This document shows positions 32,202-40,866 of a stretch of DNA of 64,000 nucleotides, in pieces. How positions within the stretch are numbered: position 1 is the stretch's first letter; the number at the start of each line of letters is the position of its first letter. The translations under genes were made by a program, and so were the position numbers. The notes under the pieces are model-generated. The model ran no database searches and was not told the origin of the DNA. It was given only the letters and a program-made list of their open reading frames with translations. Source of the DNA: Catellatospora sichuanensis (GTDB taxonomy: Bacteria > Actinomycetota > Actinomycetes > Mycobacteriales > Micromonosporaceae); contig NZ_ML660186.1 of assembly GCF_007483665.1 (NCBI RefSeq), positions 124,001 to 188,000 of the forward strand, read 5' to 3'.

Positions 32202-33512
32202 ATGAGCAGGGCGGGACGCGGGCAGGACGCGCTGACGCTGCTGCGCCGCGCCGAGCACGTGCTCTTCGCCGCGCTGCTGGCGATCGGCGCCGGCGAGGCG
32301 TGGGCCGATGGTGGGCAGCGCGCAACGGTGCTGCTCACGACACTCGCGGTCGCCGTGTGGTACGCCGTGGGCATGGCGCTGTCGCGCCGCGCCGCCGGAG
32401 TCCGGATGGCGCTGCTGTGGCTCGTCGTGCTGACGGCCGGCTGGACCGTGCTGATCGCACTGTCGCTGTCGTTCGTCTGGCTCGCGTTCGCGCTGTACCT
32501 ACTCTGCCTGCAGCTTCTGCCACCGCGGGCCGGCCTGCCCGGAGTGGCCGCGCTGACCGCGATCGCCGTCGCCGCGGCGGGCGCGCACCGCGGCGTCCTG
32601 GACTCCGGCACCGTGCTCGGCCCGGTCTTCGGGGCCGCCGTCGCGATCGTGATCACCGCGGTCTACCGGCGGCTGCGCCGGGAGAGCGAGGCACGCGCCG
32701 AGCTGGTCCGCGAGCTGACCGAAGCGCAGGAGCGGCTGGCCGCGACCGAGCGCCGCGAAGGCATCCTCGCCGAGCGCGAGCGCCTCGCCCGGGAGATCCA
32801 CGACACCGTCGCGCAGAACCTGTCCAGCATCATCCTGCTGCTGCGATCGGCCCGCGACGCCGCCGACGCCGGTCCGCAACTGGAGATCGCCGAGCACGCC
32901 GCCCGGGGCGCGCTGGAAGACACCCGGCGGCTGGTGCGCGCGCTGGCCCCTGCCGAGCTGACCGGCCGCTCGCTGCCCGAGGCGCTCGAACGGGCCGTCG
33001 CCGACGCCCGCCACTTCGGCGTCGAGGCCCGGTTCGTGGTCGACGGCGAGACCGGCCCGCTGCCCACCCCGGTGGCCGTCGCGCTGCTGCGGGTCACCCA
33101 GGCCGCACTGGCCAACGTGCGAGCGCATGCCCGCGCGGCCACCGTCGTGGTCACCCTCGCCTTCCAACCCGCGGCGGTACGCGTGGACGTCGCCGACGAC
33201 GGCGTCGGCTTCGACCCGCGGCACCCGGCCGCGTCGCCGTCCTCGGGCACCGGCCTGGGCCTGTCGGCGATGAGCAGCCGCCTCGCCGAGGTCGGCGGCG
33301 TGCTGGTGGTGGAATCGACCCCAGGCGAGGGCACCGCCATCAGCGCCACCGTTCCTCTGCCGGCTCCGGATCGCTCGGCCGGCGTGTCACCGGCCTCCGG
33401 CCGGGCCGGCGCGGTGCCGGTTGACGCGGTGCCCGCCGACGTGACGCAGGCCGGGGAGACGGCCCGGATGCCTGGCCCGCCACCCGTCGTCGCGGGGGAG
33501 GCCAGGCCGTGA
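32202..33512 (+). CDS. Sensor histidine kinase, NarL-type partner
   Basis: 436 residues from ATG 32202; the frame is open upstream through the terminator, so the longer version is rejected. About five membrane helices in residues 15-165, then a HisKA_3 dimerisation helix with the phosphorylated His in REIHDTVAQNLSS, and an HATPase domain with VDVADDGVGFDPR and GTGLGLSAMSS. About 50 Ala/Pro-rich residues follow. No extracellular sensing domain, so it likely senses something in or at the membrane. GTGA overlap with the regulator gene. Its place behind the peptide gene makes a role in controlling the cluster possible but unproven. Confidence 0.92.
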   Translation: MSRAGRGQDALTLLRRAEHVLFAALLAIGAGEAWADGGQRATVLLTTLAVAVWYAVGMALSRRAAGVRMALLWLVVLTAGWTVLIALSLSFVWLAFALYLLCLQLLPPRAGLPGVAALTAIAVAAAGAHRGVLDSGTVLGPVFGAAVAIVITAVYRRLRRESEARAELVRELTEAQERLAATERREGILAERERLAREIHDTVAQNLSSIILLLRSARDAADAGPQLEIAEHAARGALEDTRRLVRALAPAELTGRSLPEALERAVADARHFGVEARFVVDGETGPLPTPVAVALLRVTQAALANVRAHARAATVVVTLAFQPAAVRVDVADDGVGFDPRHPAASPSSGTGLGLSAMSSRLAEVGGVLVVESTPGEGTAISATVPLPAPDRSAGVSPASGRAGAVPVDAVPADVTQAGETARMPGPPPVVAGEARP

Positions 33513-34129
33513 TCAGCGTGCTGCTGGTGGACGACCACCCGATCGTGCGGGCCGGGTTGCGCGCGGCGCTGGACGCCGATCCCGGGCTGCGCGTGGTCGG
33601 CGAGGCGTCCGGCGGCGACGAGGCGGTGCGCCTGGCCAGGGAGCTGCACCCCGATGTGGTGCTGATGGATCTGCAGCTCGGTCCGGGCATCGACGGCGCG
33701 GCGGCCACTGCCCGGGTACGCGAACTGCCCGAGCCGCCCCGGGTGCTGATCCTGACGACATACGACAGTGACGCCGACATTCTGCGGGCGATCGAGGCGG
33801 GTGCGATCGGCTACCTGCTCAAGGACGCCGAACCGGCGGACCTGCTGCGGGGGCTGCGCGCCGCGGCGGCGGGGGAGACGGTGCTGGCCCCGTCGGTGGC
33901 GACGCGGCTGGTGTCGCGCGAGCGCGCCCCGGGGATCAGCCTGACCCCGCGCGAGGCCCAGGTGCTGCAACTGGTGGCGGGCGGCCACTCCAACTCCGCG
34001 ATCGCCCGCCAGCTGTTCATCAGCGAGGCCACCGTCAAGTCCCACCTGGTGCAGGTCTTCGCCAAGCTGGGCGTGGACAACCGTACGGCCGCCACCGCCG
34101 AGGGCCGCCGACGCGGCGTCATCCGCTGA
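33509..34129 (+). CDS. NarL/LuxR-type response regulator
   Basis: 206 residues. Receiver domain with acidic pocket (LLVDDHPIV), phosphorylated Asp in DVVLMDLQLG and Lys in YLLKDAEPADL; C-terminal LuxR helix-turn-helix LTPREAQVLQLVAGGHSNSAIA and SEATVKSHLVQVFAKLGV. GTG start overlapping the kinase stop. Partner of the kinase; targets unknown. Confidence 0.94.
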   Translation: MISVLLVDDHPIVRAGLRAALDADPGLRVVGEASGGDEAVRLARELHPDVVLMDLQLGPGIDGAAATARVRELPEPPRVLILTTYDSDADILRAIEAGAIGYLLKDAEPADLLRGLRAAAAGETVLAPSVATRLVSRERAPGISLTPREAQVLQLVAGGHSNSAIARQLFISEATVKSHLVQVFAKLGVDNRTAATAEGRRRGVIR

Positions 34130-34267
34130 GCCCGCCGTGCCAGGCCGCGGCGCGGACCCGACGACGAGTCGCGGCGCGGCTGTCGGCAGCCCCTGTCACG
34201 TGGATCGTTTCCGGTTCGATACGTGCGCGGTGTTGCCGCGCCGCCGGACCGGCCGCACAGTGACGCC

Positions 34268-35128
34268 ATGCGATGGGCACGGGTGGCGCTGACGCTGTTG
34301 CTGGTGGGTGGGCTGGCGGCCTGCCGGTTGTCGGGCGAGCCTGTGACCTACGAGGTGACCGGGGTCAAGAACGGTGGCCGGGAGCTGGTCGCCGTGTACG
34401 TGGAGAGCAGCCGGGCTGACCGCAGCGGGTGGTGGAACGTCGACCACGACGGGCGCATCGAGGGGATGGCCGAGCGGGTCTTCCTGATCCGGCCGGTGCC
34501 CGCCGACTGCGCGGTGCAGGTGTGCTACCGCGTGTCGCCCGGCCTGCTGCGGGTGGAGTCGGGCGGCGACGACACCGGCTGGACCACCGCGTGGGAGATC
34601 ACCGGTGCCGACTACGACCAGCTCGCCGCGGGCTACCCGGCGCTGGGGGACCGGGCCGAGCACCTGTCGTCGAGGTCGATCGTGGTGCGGGAGGTCACCG
34701 GCGGCCACGTGGTCTTCGTCGCCAACGGCCGCGACGGGCTGCTCTACCGCTCGGTCAACGGGGTCTGGCACCGCCTGGGCATCCCGAGGGGCGGCGAGGG
34801 CTGGTATTTCGAGGAGCCGTCGCGCCTGGCCTCCGAGCCGCCGCCGGCCGATCCGTCCTGGATCGTGGCCGTGCTCGTGGCCGCCGTGCTCGGTGTTGCC
34901 GGCGTGCTCATGATGGCGGTCCGGCGGATGCGGCGCGCGTCCGACGTCAGGCTGACCGTGGGCACGGCGGTGGGCGGCGGGCTGCTGTCGTACGGCGCCT
35001 GCCTGGTTCCCGGCGCGGGCATGTTCCCGTCCGCGATGTACGCCATGATGTTGATCGCCATGATCGTCACGGTCGGCCTGCTGGTCGTGCTGCTGGGTGT
35101 CGGCCGGGGAGCGCCGCTGCGCCGGTGA
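34268..35128 (+). CDS. Lipoprotein-like membrane protein, unknown
   Basis: 286 residues. The N-terminus MRWARVALTLLLVGGLAAC ends in a lipobox cysteine, so the protein is probably a lipoprotein with its outer part at residues 20-195, which contains a Cys pair (PADCAVQVCY). Then follow about three membrane helices (IVAVLVAAVLGVAGVLMMAV, and two more near the end) with a basic stretch RRMRRASDVR between. No family recognised. It stands alone between the two-component genes and the PP2C-like gene. Confidence 0.75.
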   Translation: MRWARVALTLLLVGGLAACRLSGEPVTYEVTGVKNGGRELVAVYVESSRADRSGWWNVDHDGRIEGMAERVFLIRPVPADCAVQVCYRVSPGLLRVESGGDDTGWTTAWEITGADYDQLAAGYPALGDRAEHLSSRSIVVREVTGGHVVFVANGRDGLLYRSVNGVWHRLGIPRGGEGWYFEEPSRLASEPPPADPSWIVAVLVAAVLGVAGVLMMAVRRMRRASDVRLTVGTAVGGGLLSYGACLVPGAGMFPSAMYAMMLIAMIVTVGLLVVLLGVGRGAPLRR

Positions 35129-35338
35129 TCCCGGCGGTGCGGTCGGCGGCGTGCCACCGACCGCACCGGCGTCATGGCAGGTCGGTCTGCGCCGCCACGT
35201 CGCCATGTGTTCTCCCCGTTCCCATGCCTCCAGGACGCTCCGGTGGTGCCCGGAGGTAACACCCGGTGCGCCCGGATCGGCCGATCATGGAAGGGTGGAC
35301 CTGCGGCGGCGACCTCGCGGCCGGGAACGGAGCGGAAC

Positions 35339-36151
35339 ATGCGGGTCAGTATCGCCAGCGAACCGTCCATGCCGGGCGCGGTCAACCTGGACTGGGCCGG
35401 GGCGCATCCGCGGCTCGCCGTGGTGCTCGACGGGCTGACCGAGAGCCCGCAGACCGGCTGCGCCCACGGCACCGCCTGGTACGTGGCCCGCCTCGGCGCG
35501 CGGCTGCTGCGCCGGCTCGACGGACCGACACCACTGGCCGACGGCCTCGCCCTGGCCGTCGAGGAGGTGGCCGCCGAGCATCCGCGCTGCGATCTGCGGC
35601 ATCCGGGCTCACCCGGCTCGACCGTGTCGATCGTGCGGCAGACGCCGCAGGGCGCGGAGTATCTGGTGCTCGCCGACTCCCCGGTGGTGCTGGACGCCGA
35701 GGACGGCCCGGTCGCCGTCATCGACGACTCGTGGAAGGCGCTGGCGACGCCCGACCTGGCCGCCGCGGCCGAGCGCGGCACCCGTGCCGACCTGGCCCGT
35801 TTCATCGCCGACCAGCAGTCCCAGCGCAACACTCCGGGCGGTTACTGGATCGCCCGCACCGAGCCGGAGGCGGCCGGGTACGCGCTCACCGGCATGGTTC
35901 CCGGCGTACGCGGCGCGGTGCTGGCCTCCGACGGCGGGGCCCCGCTCGTCACGGACTACGGCCTGCTGGACTGGCGTGGTTATCTTGATCTCGGCTACCG
36001 GGAGGGCCCGGCAGGGATCATCGCGGCGACTCGCACCGCCGAGCGCGGCGACCCCGACCGGATCCGCTGGCCACGCCAGAAGGTCAGCGACGACGCCACC
36101 GCCGCGGTATGCCTGTTCGACACCACCAGGGAGGAAGGGACAGTGTCATGA
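35339..36151 (+). CDS. PP2C-like protein
   Basis: 270 residues; ATG at 35339 with GGAG seven bases upstream. The layout resembles a PP2C phosphatase fold: VNLDWAGAHPRLAVVLDGLTES for the first metal strand, GSPGSTVSIVRQ, VLASDGGAPLV and DDATAAVCLFD at the end (the last Asp pattern of PP2C). The first metal motif is altered (LDG instead of DGH/DGMG), so activity is uncertain. It is translationally coupled to a 60-residue protein, suggesting the two work together. Confidence 0.65.
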   Translation: MRVSIASEPSMPGAVNLDWAGAHPRLAVVLDGLTESPQTGCAHGTAWYVARLGARLLRRLDGPTPLADGLALAVEEVAAEHPRCDLRHPGSPGSTVSIVRQTPQGAEYLVLADSPVVLDAEDGPVAVIDDSWKALATPDLAAAAERGTRADLARFIADQQSQRNTPGGYWIARTEPEAAGYALTGMVPGVRGAVLASDGGAPLVTDYGLLDWRGYLDLGYREGPAGIIAATRTAERGDPDRIRWPRQKVSDDATAAVCLFDTTREEGTVS

Positions 36152-36330
36152 CCGAGAGCCTGTACTCGGGCGAGAGGTTCACCGACGAGGAGTCGGCCTT
36201 CCTGCGCCACGTCAGATTCGGCGAACTCCCCGTCCGCCCCGCCCCCGAGGACCTCGTCGCCGAAACCGAGTCCGAAACCGACCCCCGCCCCGACACCCCA
36301 CCCACCGTGAACCCCGCCATCCAGGGCTGA
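36148..36330 (+). CDS. Small acidic protein (60 aa) coupled to the PP2C-like gene
   Basis: The ATG lies within the PP2C-like stop (ATGA), with GGAGGAAGGG eight bases upstream, a strong reason to accept it. Sequence has an ordered-looking first half (RFTDEESAFLRHVRFGELP) and an acidic, Pro/Thr-rich tail (ETESETDPRPDTPPTV). No family recognised. It could be a regulator or a substrate of its partner; a peptide precursor is a less likely option. Confidence 0.65.
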   Translation: MTESLYSGERFTDEESAFLRHVRFGELPVRPAPEDLVAETESETDPRPDTPPTVNPAIQG

Positions 36331-36347
36331 CCCCGCCGGCGCGGGCG

Positions 36348-37586
36348 TCAGCGGCCGTGGGAGGTGCGGGAGCGCTGGACGAGGGCGTCGATGACCACGG
36401 CGGCGAGCAGGACGGTGCCGGTGACGATGAGGCGTACGTCGGAGGACAGGCTCAGCAGTTCCAGGCCGTTGGCGATCGAGCCGATGACGAGTGCGCCGAG
36501 CAGGGGGGCGTAACGGCGGGTGCGGCCGCCGAACAGGCTGGTGCCGCCGATCACGGCGGCGGCGATCGCGTTGATCAGCGTCTCGCCGCTGCCGGACTGC
36601 TGGTTGGCGAAGCCGAGCCGCATCGCCGCGACCACGCCGCTGACCGCTGCGAGGGTGCTGCACAGTGCGAACACCGAGATGCGGATCCAGTCGACGTTGA
36701 TGCCGGCGCGGCGGGCCGCCTCGATGTTGCCGCCCACGGCGAAGATCTTGCGCCCGTACGCCGTCCGTCGCAGCAGCCAGTCGAAGAAGACCACGACCAG
36801 CACCATGAACACGAAGGTCCACGGCACCCCGCGGTCCAGGTAGAGCTTCGCGACGATGAGCTGGAGCAGCACGAACAGGATCACCGCGACCGCGATCGGC
36901 AGCCACAGCGGGATGACGGGCAGCTCGGCGGCGGCCCGGCGACGCCGGGTCAGCAGGCTGAACAGCAGGTACAGCACCGGCACCAGGGCGGCCAGCCCGA
37001 TGGCCAGCCAGCCCGGTACGAAGGAGAACTGCGCCCAGCGTACGAGCGTGCCGGCCGGGGGCAGGTTGATGGTGCCCTGCTCACCGAGCACACGCAGCTG
37101 CACGCCCTGCCAGATGAGCAGGCCGGCCAGCGTGACGATGAACGACGGTACGCCGATCTTGGCGAAGATGGAGCCCTGGATCGTGCCGACCAGCGTGCCG
37201 ACGAGTACCGCGACCAGCACCGCCAACAGCGGCCCGAAGCCGTGGTCGACGTGGGTGACCAGCAGTACGGCCGCGGCCAGCCCGCTCACCGAGCCGATGG
37301 ACAGGTCGATCTCGCCGAGCATCAGCACCAGCGTGATGCCGGTGGCCATGATGCCCAGCGCGGCGATCTGCAGGCACAGGTTGACCAGATTGAACGCGTT
37401 GAGGAAGGTCGGGTTGAGGCTCTGGAACACGATCACGATGAGGATCAGCCCGATGATGATCGGCAGCGAGCCGATGTCTCCGGTACGCAGCGTCTGCAGC
37501 CAGCCGCCGACCGCCTCCTTCGGGGTGCTCAGCTCCGTCGCCGGGGTCGGCGGCGGCACCGCCGGTTCCGTCACGGGGTCCGTCAT
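36348..37586 (-). CDS. Sugar ABC transporter permease
   Basis: 412 residues with about ten membrane helices of the ribose/xylose permease type (BPD_transp_2): ALGIMATGITLVLMLGEIDLS and GGNIEAARRAGINVDWIRI are the family signature, GGTSLFGGR near the end. It works with the ATPase and the lipid-anchored binding protein encoded upstream to import a pentose or similar sugar. Its ATG overlaps the ATPase stop. Confidence 0.92.
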   Translation of the reverse strand: MTDPVTEPAVPPPTPATELSTPKEAVGGWLQTLRTGDIGSLPIIIGLILIVIVFQSLNPTFLNAFNLVNLCLQIAALGIMATGITLVLMLGEIDLSIGSVSGLAAAVLLVTHVDHGFGPLLAVLVAVLVGTLVGTIQGSIFAKIGVPSFIVTLAGLLIWQGVQLRVLGEQGTINLPPAGTLVRWAQFSFVPGWLAIGLAALVPVLYLLFSLLTRRRRAAAELPVIPLWLPIAVAVILFVLLQLIVAKLYLDRGVPWTFVFMVLVVVFFDWLLRRTAYGRKIFAVGGNIEAARRAGINVDWIRISVFALCSTLAAVSGVVAAMRLGFANQQSGSGETLINAIAAAVIGGTSLFGGRTRRYAPLLGALVIGSIANGLELLSLSSDVRLIVTGTVLLAAVVIDALVQRSRTSHGR

Positions 37587-38413
37587 CAGGCGCCGCCCTC
37601 CGCCGAGCCGGCCGCCAGCGGGTCGTCGCCGGCGGACTGCTCGCGCAGCCGGGCCACCCGCTCGGAGACCACGTTCTGGGTCGCTCCGGTGATCGCGGCG
37701 ATGATCTGCTCGTTGGTGACCTCGTGGATGCGGAACTCGCCGTTGTTGCGACCGAGCCGCAGCACCGCCACCCGGTCCGCGACCGCGCGCACGTCGACCA
37801 TGTTGTGGCTGATCAGCACCACGCCCAGGCCGCGGTCGCGCAGCCGCTCGATGAGGTTGAGCACCTGCGCGGTCTGCGCCACGCCGAGCGCCGCGGTGGG
37901 CTCGTCGAGCAGCACCACCTTCGGGTCGCCCAGCAGCGATCGGGAGATCGCCACCGTCTGCCGCTGCCCGCCGGACAGCGACGCGACGGGCAGCCGCACG
38001 CTGGGGATGCGCGCGGCCAGCTCGCGCAGCAGCTTGCCGCTGCGCCGCTCCATCTCGACCTCGTCGAGCGCCGCGCCACGCCGCAGCTCCCGCCCGAGGA
38101 ACAGGTTGTTGACCACGTCCAGGTTGTCGCAGAGCGCCAGATCCTGGAACACCGTCGCGATCCCGAGCTCCTGCGCCGCATGCGGCGACTCGACGCGCAC
38201 CTCGCGCCCCGCGAACGTGACCGTGCCGGTGTCCGGCGGGCTCACCCCGCAGATCGCCTTGACCAGTGTGGACTTGCCCGCCCCGTTGTCCCCGACGAGC
38301 GCGACCACCTCACCCGCGTACACATCCAGATCCACCTCGGTCAGCGCCTGCACCGCACCGAACCGCTTGCTGATGCTCCGCATCGCCAGGATCGGCTCCC
38401 TGACCCCACTCAC
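37586..38413 (-). CDS. Sugar ABC transporter ATPase
   Basis: 275 residues from GTG 38413 (AGGGGG upstream; a TTG five codons further up is possible). One nucleotide-binding domain: Walker A VGDNGAGKST, signature LSGGQRQ, Walker B VVLLDEP, switch His in ISHN. Most ribose-type systems have two fused domains; the single-domain form is the FrcA-like variety, working as a dimer. A repeat hairpin separates it from the binding-protein gene. Confidence 0.92.
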   Translation of the reverse strand: MSGVREPILAMRSISKRFGAVQALTEVDLDVYAGEVVALVGDNGAGKSTLVKAICGVSPPDTGTVTFAGREVRVESPHAAQELGIATVFQDLALCDNLDVVNNLFLGRELRRGAALDEVEMERRSGKLLRELAARIPSVRLPVASLSGGQRQTVAISRSLLGDPKVVLLDEPTAALGVAQTAQVLNLIERLRDRGLGVVLISHNMVDVRAVADRVAVLRLGRNNGEFRIHEVTNEQIIAAITGATQNVVSERVARLREQSAGDDPLAAGSAEGGA

Positions 38414-38433
38414 CGCCCACCCCCTCAAGAAAG

Positions 38434-38477
38434 GAAGGGCACCTTCACATCGCTATGCGTAGAGGAAGGTGCCCTTC
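38434..38477. repeat. AAGGGCACC-type hairpin between binding protein and ATPase genes
   Basis: GAAGGGCACCTTC (38434-38446) and GAAGGTGCCCTTC (38465-38477) pair over 13 bp; each arm is also nearly self-complementary. A related pair of arms occurs at 46049-46127. Such a hairpin after a binding-protein gene commonly lowers expression of the genes that follow. I recall similar dispersed hairpins in Micromonosporaceae. Confidence 0.75.
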
Positions 38478-38487
38478 TTAACGCTTG

Positions 38488-39573
38488 TCAGGTCAGGCCG
38501 GCGGCCTGGCAGGCGGCGGAGTACGACGAGGTGCAGATCTGCTCGATGGTGTAGAGGTTGTCGGCGACCACGGTCTCCTTGACGTTCTCCTTGGTCACCG
38601 CCTGCGGCTCGAGCAGGAACGACGGCACGTCGACCGCGCCGTTGTTGACGGTCCGGTCGGTGCTCGGCTTCTCGCCCTTGACCAGCGCGACCGCCAGTTC
38701 GGCGGCCTGGTCGGCCTCGGGCTTGAACGCCTTGTAGACGGTCATGTACTGGTCGCCGCCAATGATGCGCTGGATCGCGGCGAGCTCGGCGTCCTGGCCG
38801 GTGGTGGGCGGCACGGGGGTGATGCCCGCGGCCCGCATCGCCGAGATCGCGCCACCGGCGGTGCCGTCGTTGGCGGCGTACACCCCGACGAACCCGTCCT
38901 TGCCGAGCTGCGCGATCTGCCCCTCCATGAACTTCTGCGCGTTCTCGGGCTTCCACTCGGGCGTGAAGAAGTCGGGCGTCGGCACGGTCTTGAAGCCGGA
39001 GTTGTCCAGCGCCGAGTGCGCGCCCTTGTTGAACAGCTTCGCGTTGTTGTCCGTCGGCGATCCGTTGATCATCACGATGTCGCCGGAGGTCTTGCCCAGC
39101 TCCTTGAGCCGGTTGACCAGCGTCTCGCCCTGCAGTTGGCCGACGCGCTCGTTGTCGAAGGAGATGTAGTAGTCGACCGGCGCGTTCTGGATGAGCCGGT
39201 CGTACGAGATCACCGGCACGTTCTTCGCCTTCGCCAGCGACACGATGGTCGCCGCCGCCGCGCCGTCGACCGGGTCGAGCACCAGCACCTGTGCGCCGTT
39301 GTTGAGCGCGGCTTCGGCCTGCTGCTGCTGGCGGCTCTGGTCCTGCTGGGCGTTGCTGTAGATGATTTCGCAGTCCGCGCACAACTCCTTGACCTTGGCC
39401 TCGAACAACGGCCGGTCGTGCTGCTCGTACCGGGTGGTCTGCGACTCGGGCAGGAGCAGCGCGATCTTGCCGCCGCTCGCCGTGCCACCGGAGTCGCCGC
39501 TCTCGCAGGCGGCGGCGCCGACGGTGAGCAGGAGTGCTGTGGTGATGGCGACTGCCAGGCGCCGCGAGGACAT
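38488..39573 (-). CDS. Sugar-binding lipoprotein of ABC transporter
   Basis: 361 residues from ATG 39573 (GGAGG seven bases upstream). Lipoprotein signal ending TVGAAAC. Two-lobed periplasmic-binding-protein fold of the xylose/ribose class (IALLLPESQTTRYEQHDRP, VPVISYDRLI, GVYAANDGTAGG). It captures the sugar outside the membrane for the permease and ATPase downstream. First gene of the operon. Confidence 0.92.
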   Translation of the reverse strand: MSSRRLAVAITTALLLTVGAAACESGDSGGTASGGKIALLLPESQTTRYEQHDRPLFEAKVKELCADCEIIYSNAQQDQSRQQQQAEAALNNGAQVLVLDPVDGAAAATIVSLAKAKNVPVISYDRLIQNAPVDYYISFDNERVGQLQGETLVNRLKELGKTSGDIVMINGSPTDNNAKLFNKGAHSALDNSGFKTVPTPDFFTPEWKPENAQKFMEGQIAQLGKDGFVGVYAANDGTAGGAISAMRAAGITPVPPTTGQDAELAAIQRIIGGDQYMTVYKAFKPEADQAAELAVALVKGEKPSTDRTVNNGAVDVPSFLLEPQAVTKENVKETVVADNLYTIEQICTSSYSAACQAAGLT

Positions 39574-39692
39574 GCGAACCTCCTTCACGGCCGGCTCGCC
39601 GGGCGTGTCGGCACGGATAGGCGAATACGAGAGATCCTATAACTCACCTATTCCGTATATGTCCCAGTTCGCGAATTCTCAGCCGATCGTCA

Positions 39693-39752
39693 GACTTGCC
39701 AGGCAGATGGGCGAAAGTGCGCCCAAGATACGCACAGCTGCCTGGCAACTCC
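39693..39752. repeat. Structured dispersed repeat, copy 2
   Basis: GACTTGCCAGGCAG pairs with CTGCCTGGCAACTC at the two ends; 52 of 60 positions equal those of copy 1 at 12222-12281. The inner GGGC/GCCC stem is kept in copy 1 through G-T pairs when read on the plus strand. It lies in the 263-base gap between the sugar-binding and MerR genes. Confidence 0.8.
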
Positions 39753-39836
39753 GACGTTCACGGCGCTCCGCGCCCGCCCGTCAGGCGGGCGCGCCCGACG
39801 GAGGCGATCGGCCAGGAGGGCGCGAGCGGCTGGCCG

Positions 39837-40655
39837 TCAGGCGGTGGTGACCTCGATCTGGAGTTCGGTCACGCCGTTCTCCGGGTTGTCCGGGAGGTAG
39901 TCGAGGTAGACCTCGCGGTGGTAGCCGACGGGCCGGTAGCCGTTGCTCTCGATCCACTCGGCTATGACCTGCAAACTTGCCATGACGTCGTCCATCGGCC
40001 CGCGGTGGATCAGCGTGGCGGCCTGGATCTCGGGCAGGTCCACGACGGCGAAGTCCGCGCCGGGCCGCGGGCCGTCGGCCACCGGCATGGCCGCGTGCAC
40101 GACGACGGCGTCACCGTCGGCCTCGTAGTACGCAACGGCCGGCCCGCCGACCGGCACGACCCCGGCCTCGTCGAGACGGAGCATCAGCTCGGGGTAGAGC
40201 GGTGAGATCACCGGTCCGATCTGCTCTGGACCGTATCCCTCGGCGAGGCCGGTGAGCTCGGCGACCCGGATCGGGGCGATCTGCTTGACGGTGACGTCCT
40301 GGGTGGCCATGTGGCCCTCCTTCTCGATCATCCGGAGCCTCGCCTCGACCATGGCCAGCCGCGCGGTGTCCGCCGCGACCTGCGCGGCGAGTTCCTCGCG
40401 GCGCAAGCGCAGCATCCCGCGCAGCTCCGCGACCGGGACCTGGTCATCCAGGATCGTCTGCACCTGCTGCAGGGTGAAGCCGAGGCCCTTCAGCGCGACC
40501 AGCTTGTTGAGCCGCCACAGCTGGTCGGCGCGGTAGAGCCGGTATCCGCTGACCGGGTCGACGGAAGCGGGCGGCAGCAGCCCGAGCGCGTCGTAGTGGC
40601 GCAGCATGCGGACCGACACACCGCCGAGTTTGGCGAAGTCTCCGATGGTGAACAT
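39837..40655 (-). CDS. MerR-family regulator with GyrI-like ligand domain
   Basis: 272 residues from ATG 40655 (an ATG nine codons up lies within the operator). Helix-turn-helix FTIGDFAKLGGVSVRMLRHYDALGLL, MerR wing YRLYRADQLWRLNKL, a coiled-coil dimer helix around residues 78-118 and a C-terminal GyrI-like domain for bulky, often cationic or aromatic drugs. No target gene is adjacent, so it may control itself and distant genes. Confidence 0.9.
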   Translation of the reverse strand: MFTIGDFAKLGGVSVRMLRHYDALGLLPPASVDPVSGYRLYRADQLWRLNKLVALKGLGFTLQQVQTILDDQVPVAELRGMLRLRREELAAQVAADTARLAMVEARLRMIEKEGHMATQDVTVKQIAPIRVAELTGLAEGYGPEQIGPVISPLYPELMLRLDEAGVVPVGGPAVAYYEADGDAVVVHAAMPVADGPRPGADFAVVDLPEIQAATLIHRGPMDDVMASLQVIAEWIESNGYRPVGYHREVYLDYLPDNPENGVTELQIEVTTA

Positions 40656-40675
40656 GTCGAGAACCACCCTGGGGG

Positions 40676-40696
40676 CTGACATCGTGTCAGGGTCAA
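40676..40696 (-). promoter_or_regulatory. MerR-type operator with -35 box
   Basis: Read on the minus strand: TTGACC (40696-40691) directly followed by the palindrome CTGACA-CGA-TGTCAG (40690-40676), which lies in the spacer where MerR proteins bind and twist the promoter. It precedes the MerR gene, indicating self-regulation. Confidence 0.6.
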
Positions 40697-40771
40697 GCCC
40701 ATCCTGTCCCAACCGCCGGACGGCAGGTCGGACGAACGGTCCGCCGGAGCGGGCGGCGTACCCCGAACAGG

Positions 40772-40807
40772 CGAGTGGCCCGGATCAGCGATGATCCGGG
40801 CCACTCG
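40772..40807. terminator. Terminator hairpin after the M23 peptidase
   Basis: CGAGTGGCCCGGATCA (40772-40787) pairs perfectly over 16 bp with 40792-40807 around GCGA, 60 bases past the peptidase stop. Confidence 0.8.
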
Positions 40808-40866
40808 TCGGGGGAGGGATGGGGGTATGGGGATGGGTGGTGCGCCGCCCGCCGGGCGGGCGGGTC

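Noticed and set aside
34136-34185. GC-rich inverted repeat after the response regulator
   Set aside because: Arms GCCGCGGCG and CGGCGCGGC pair only with several mismatches; not distinct from background GC-rich sequence.
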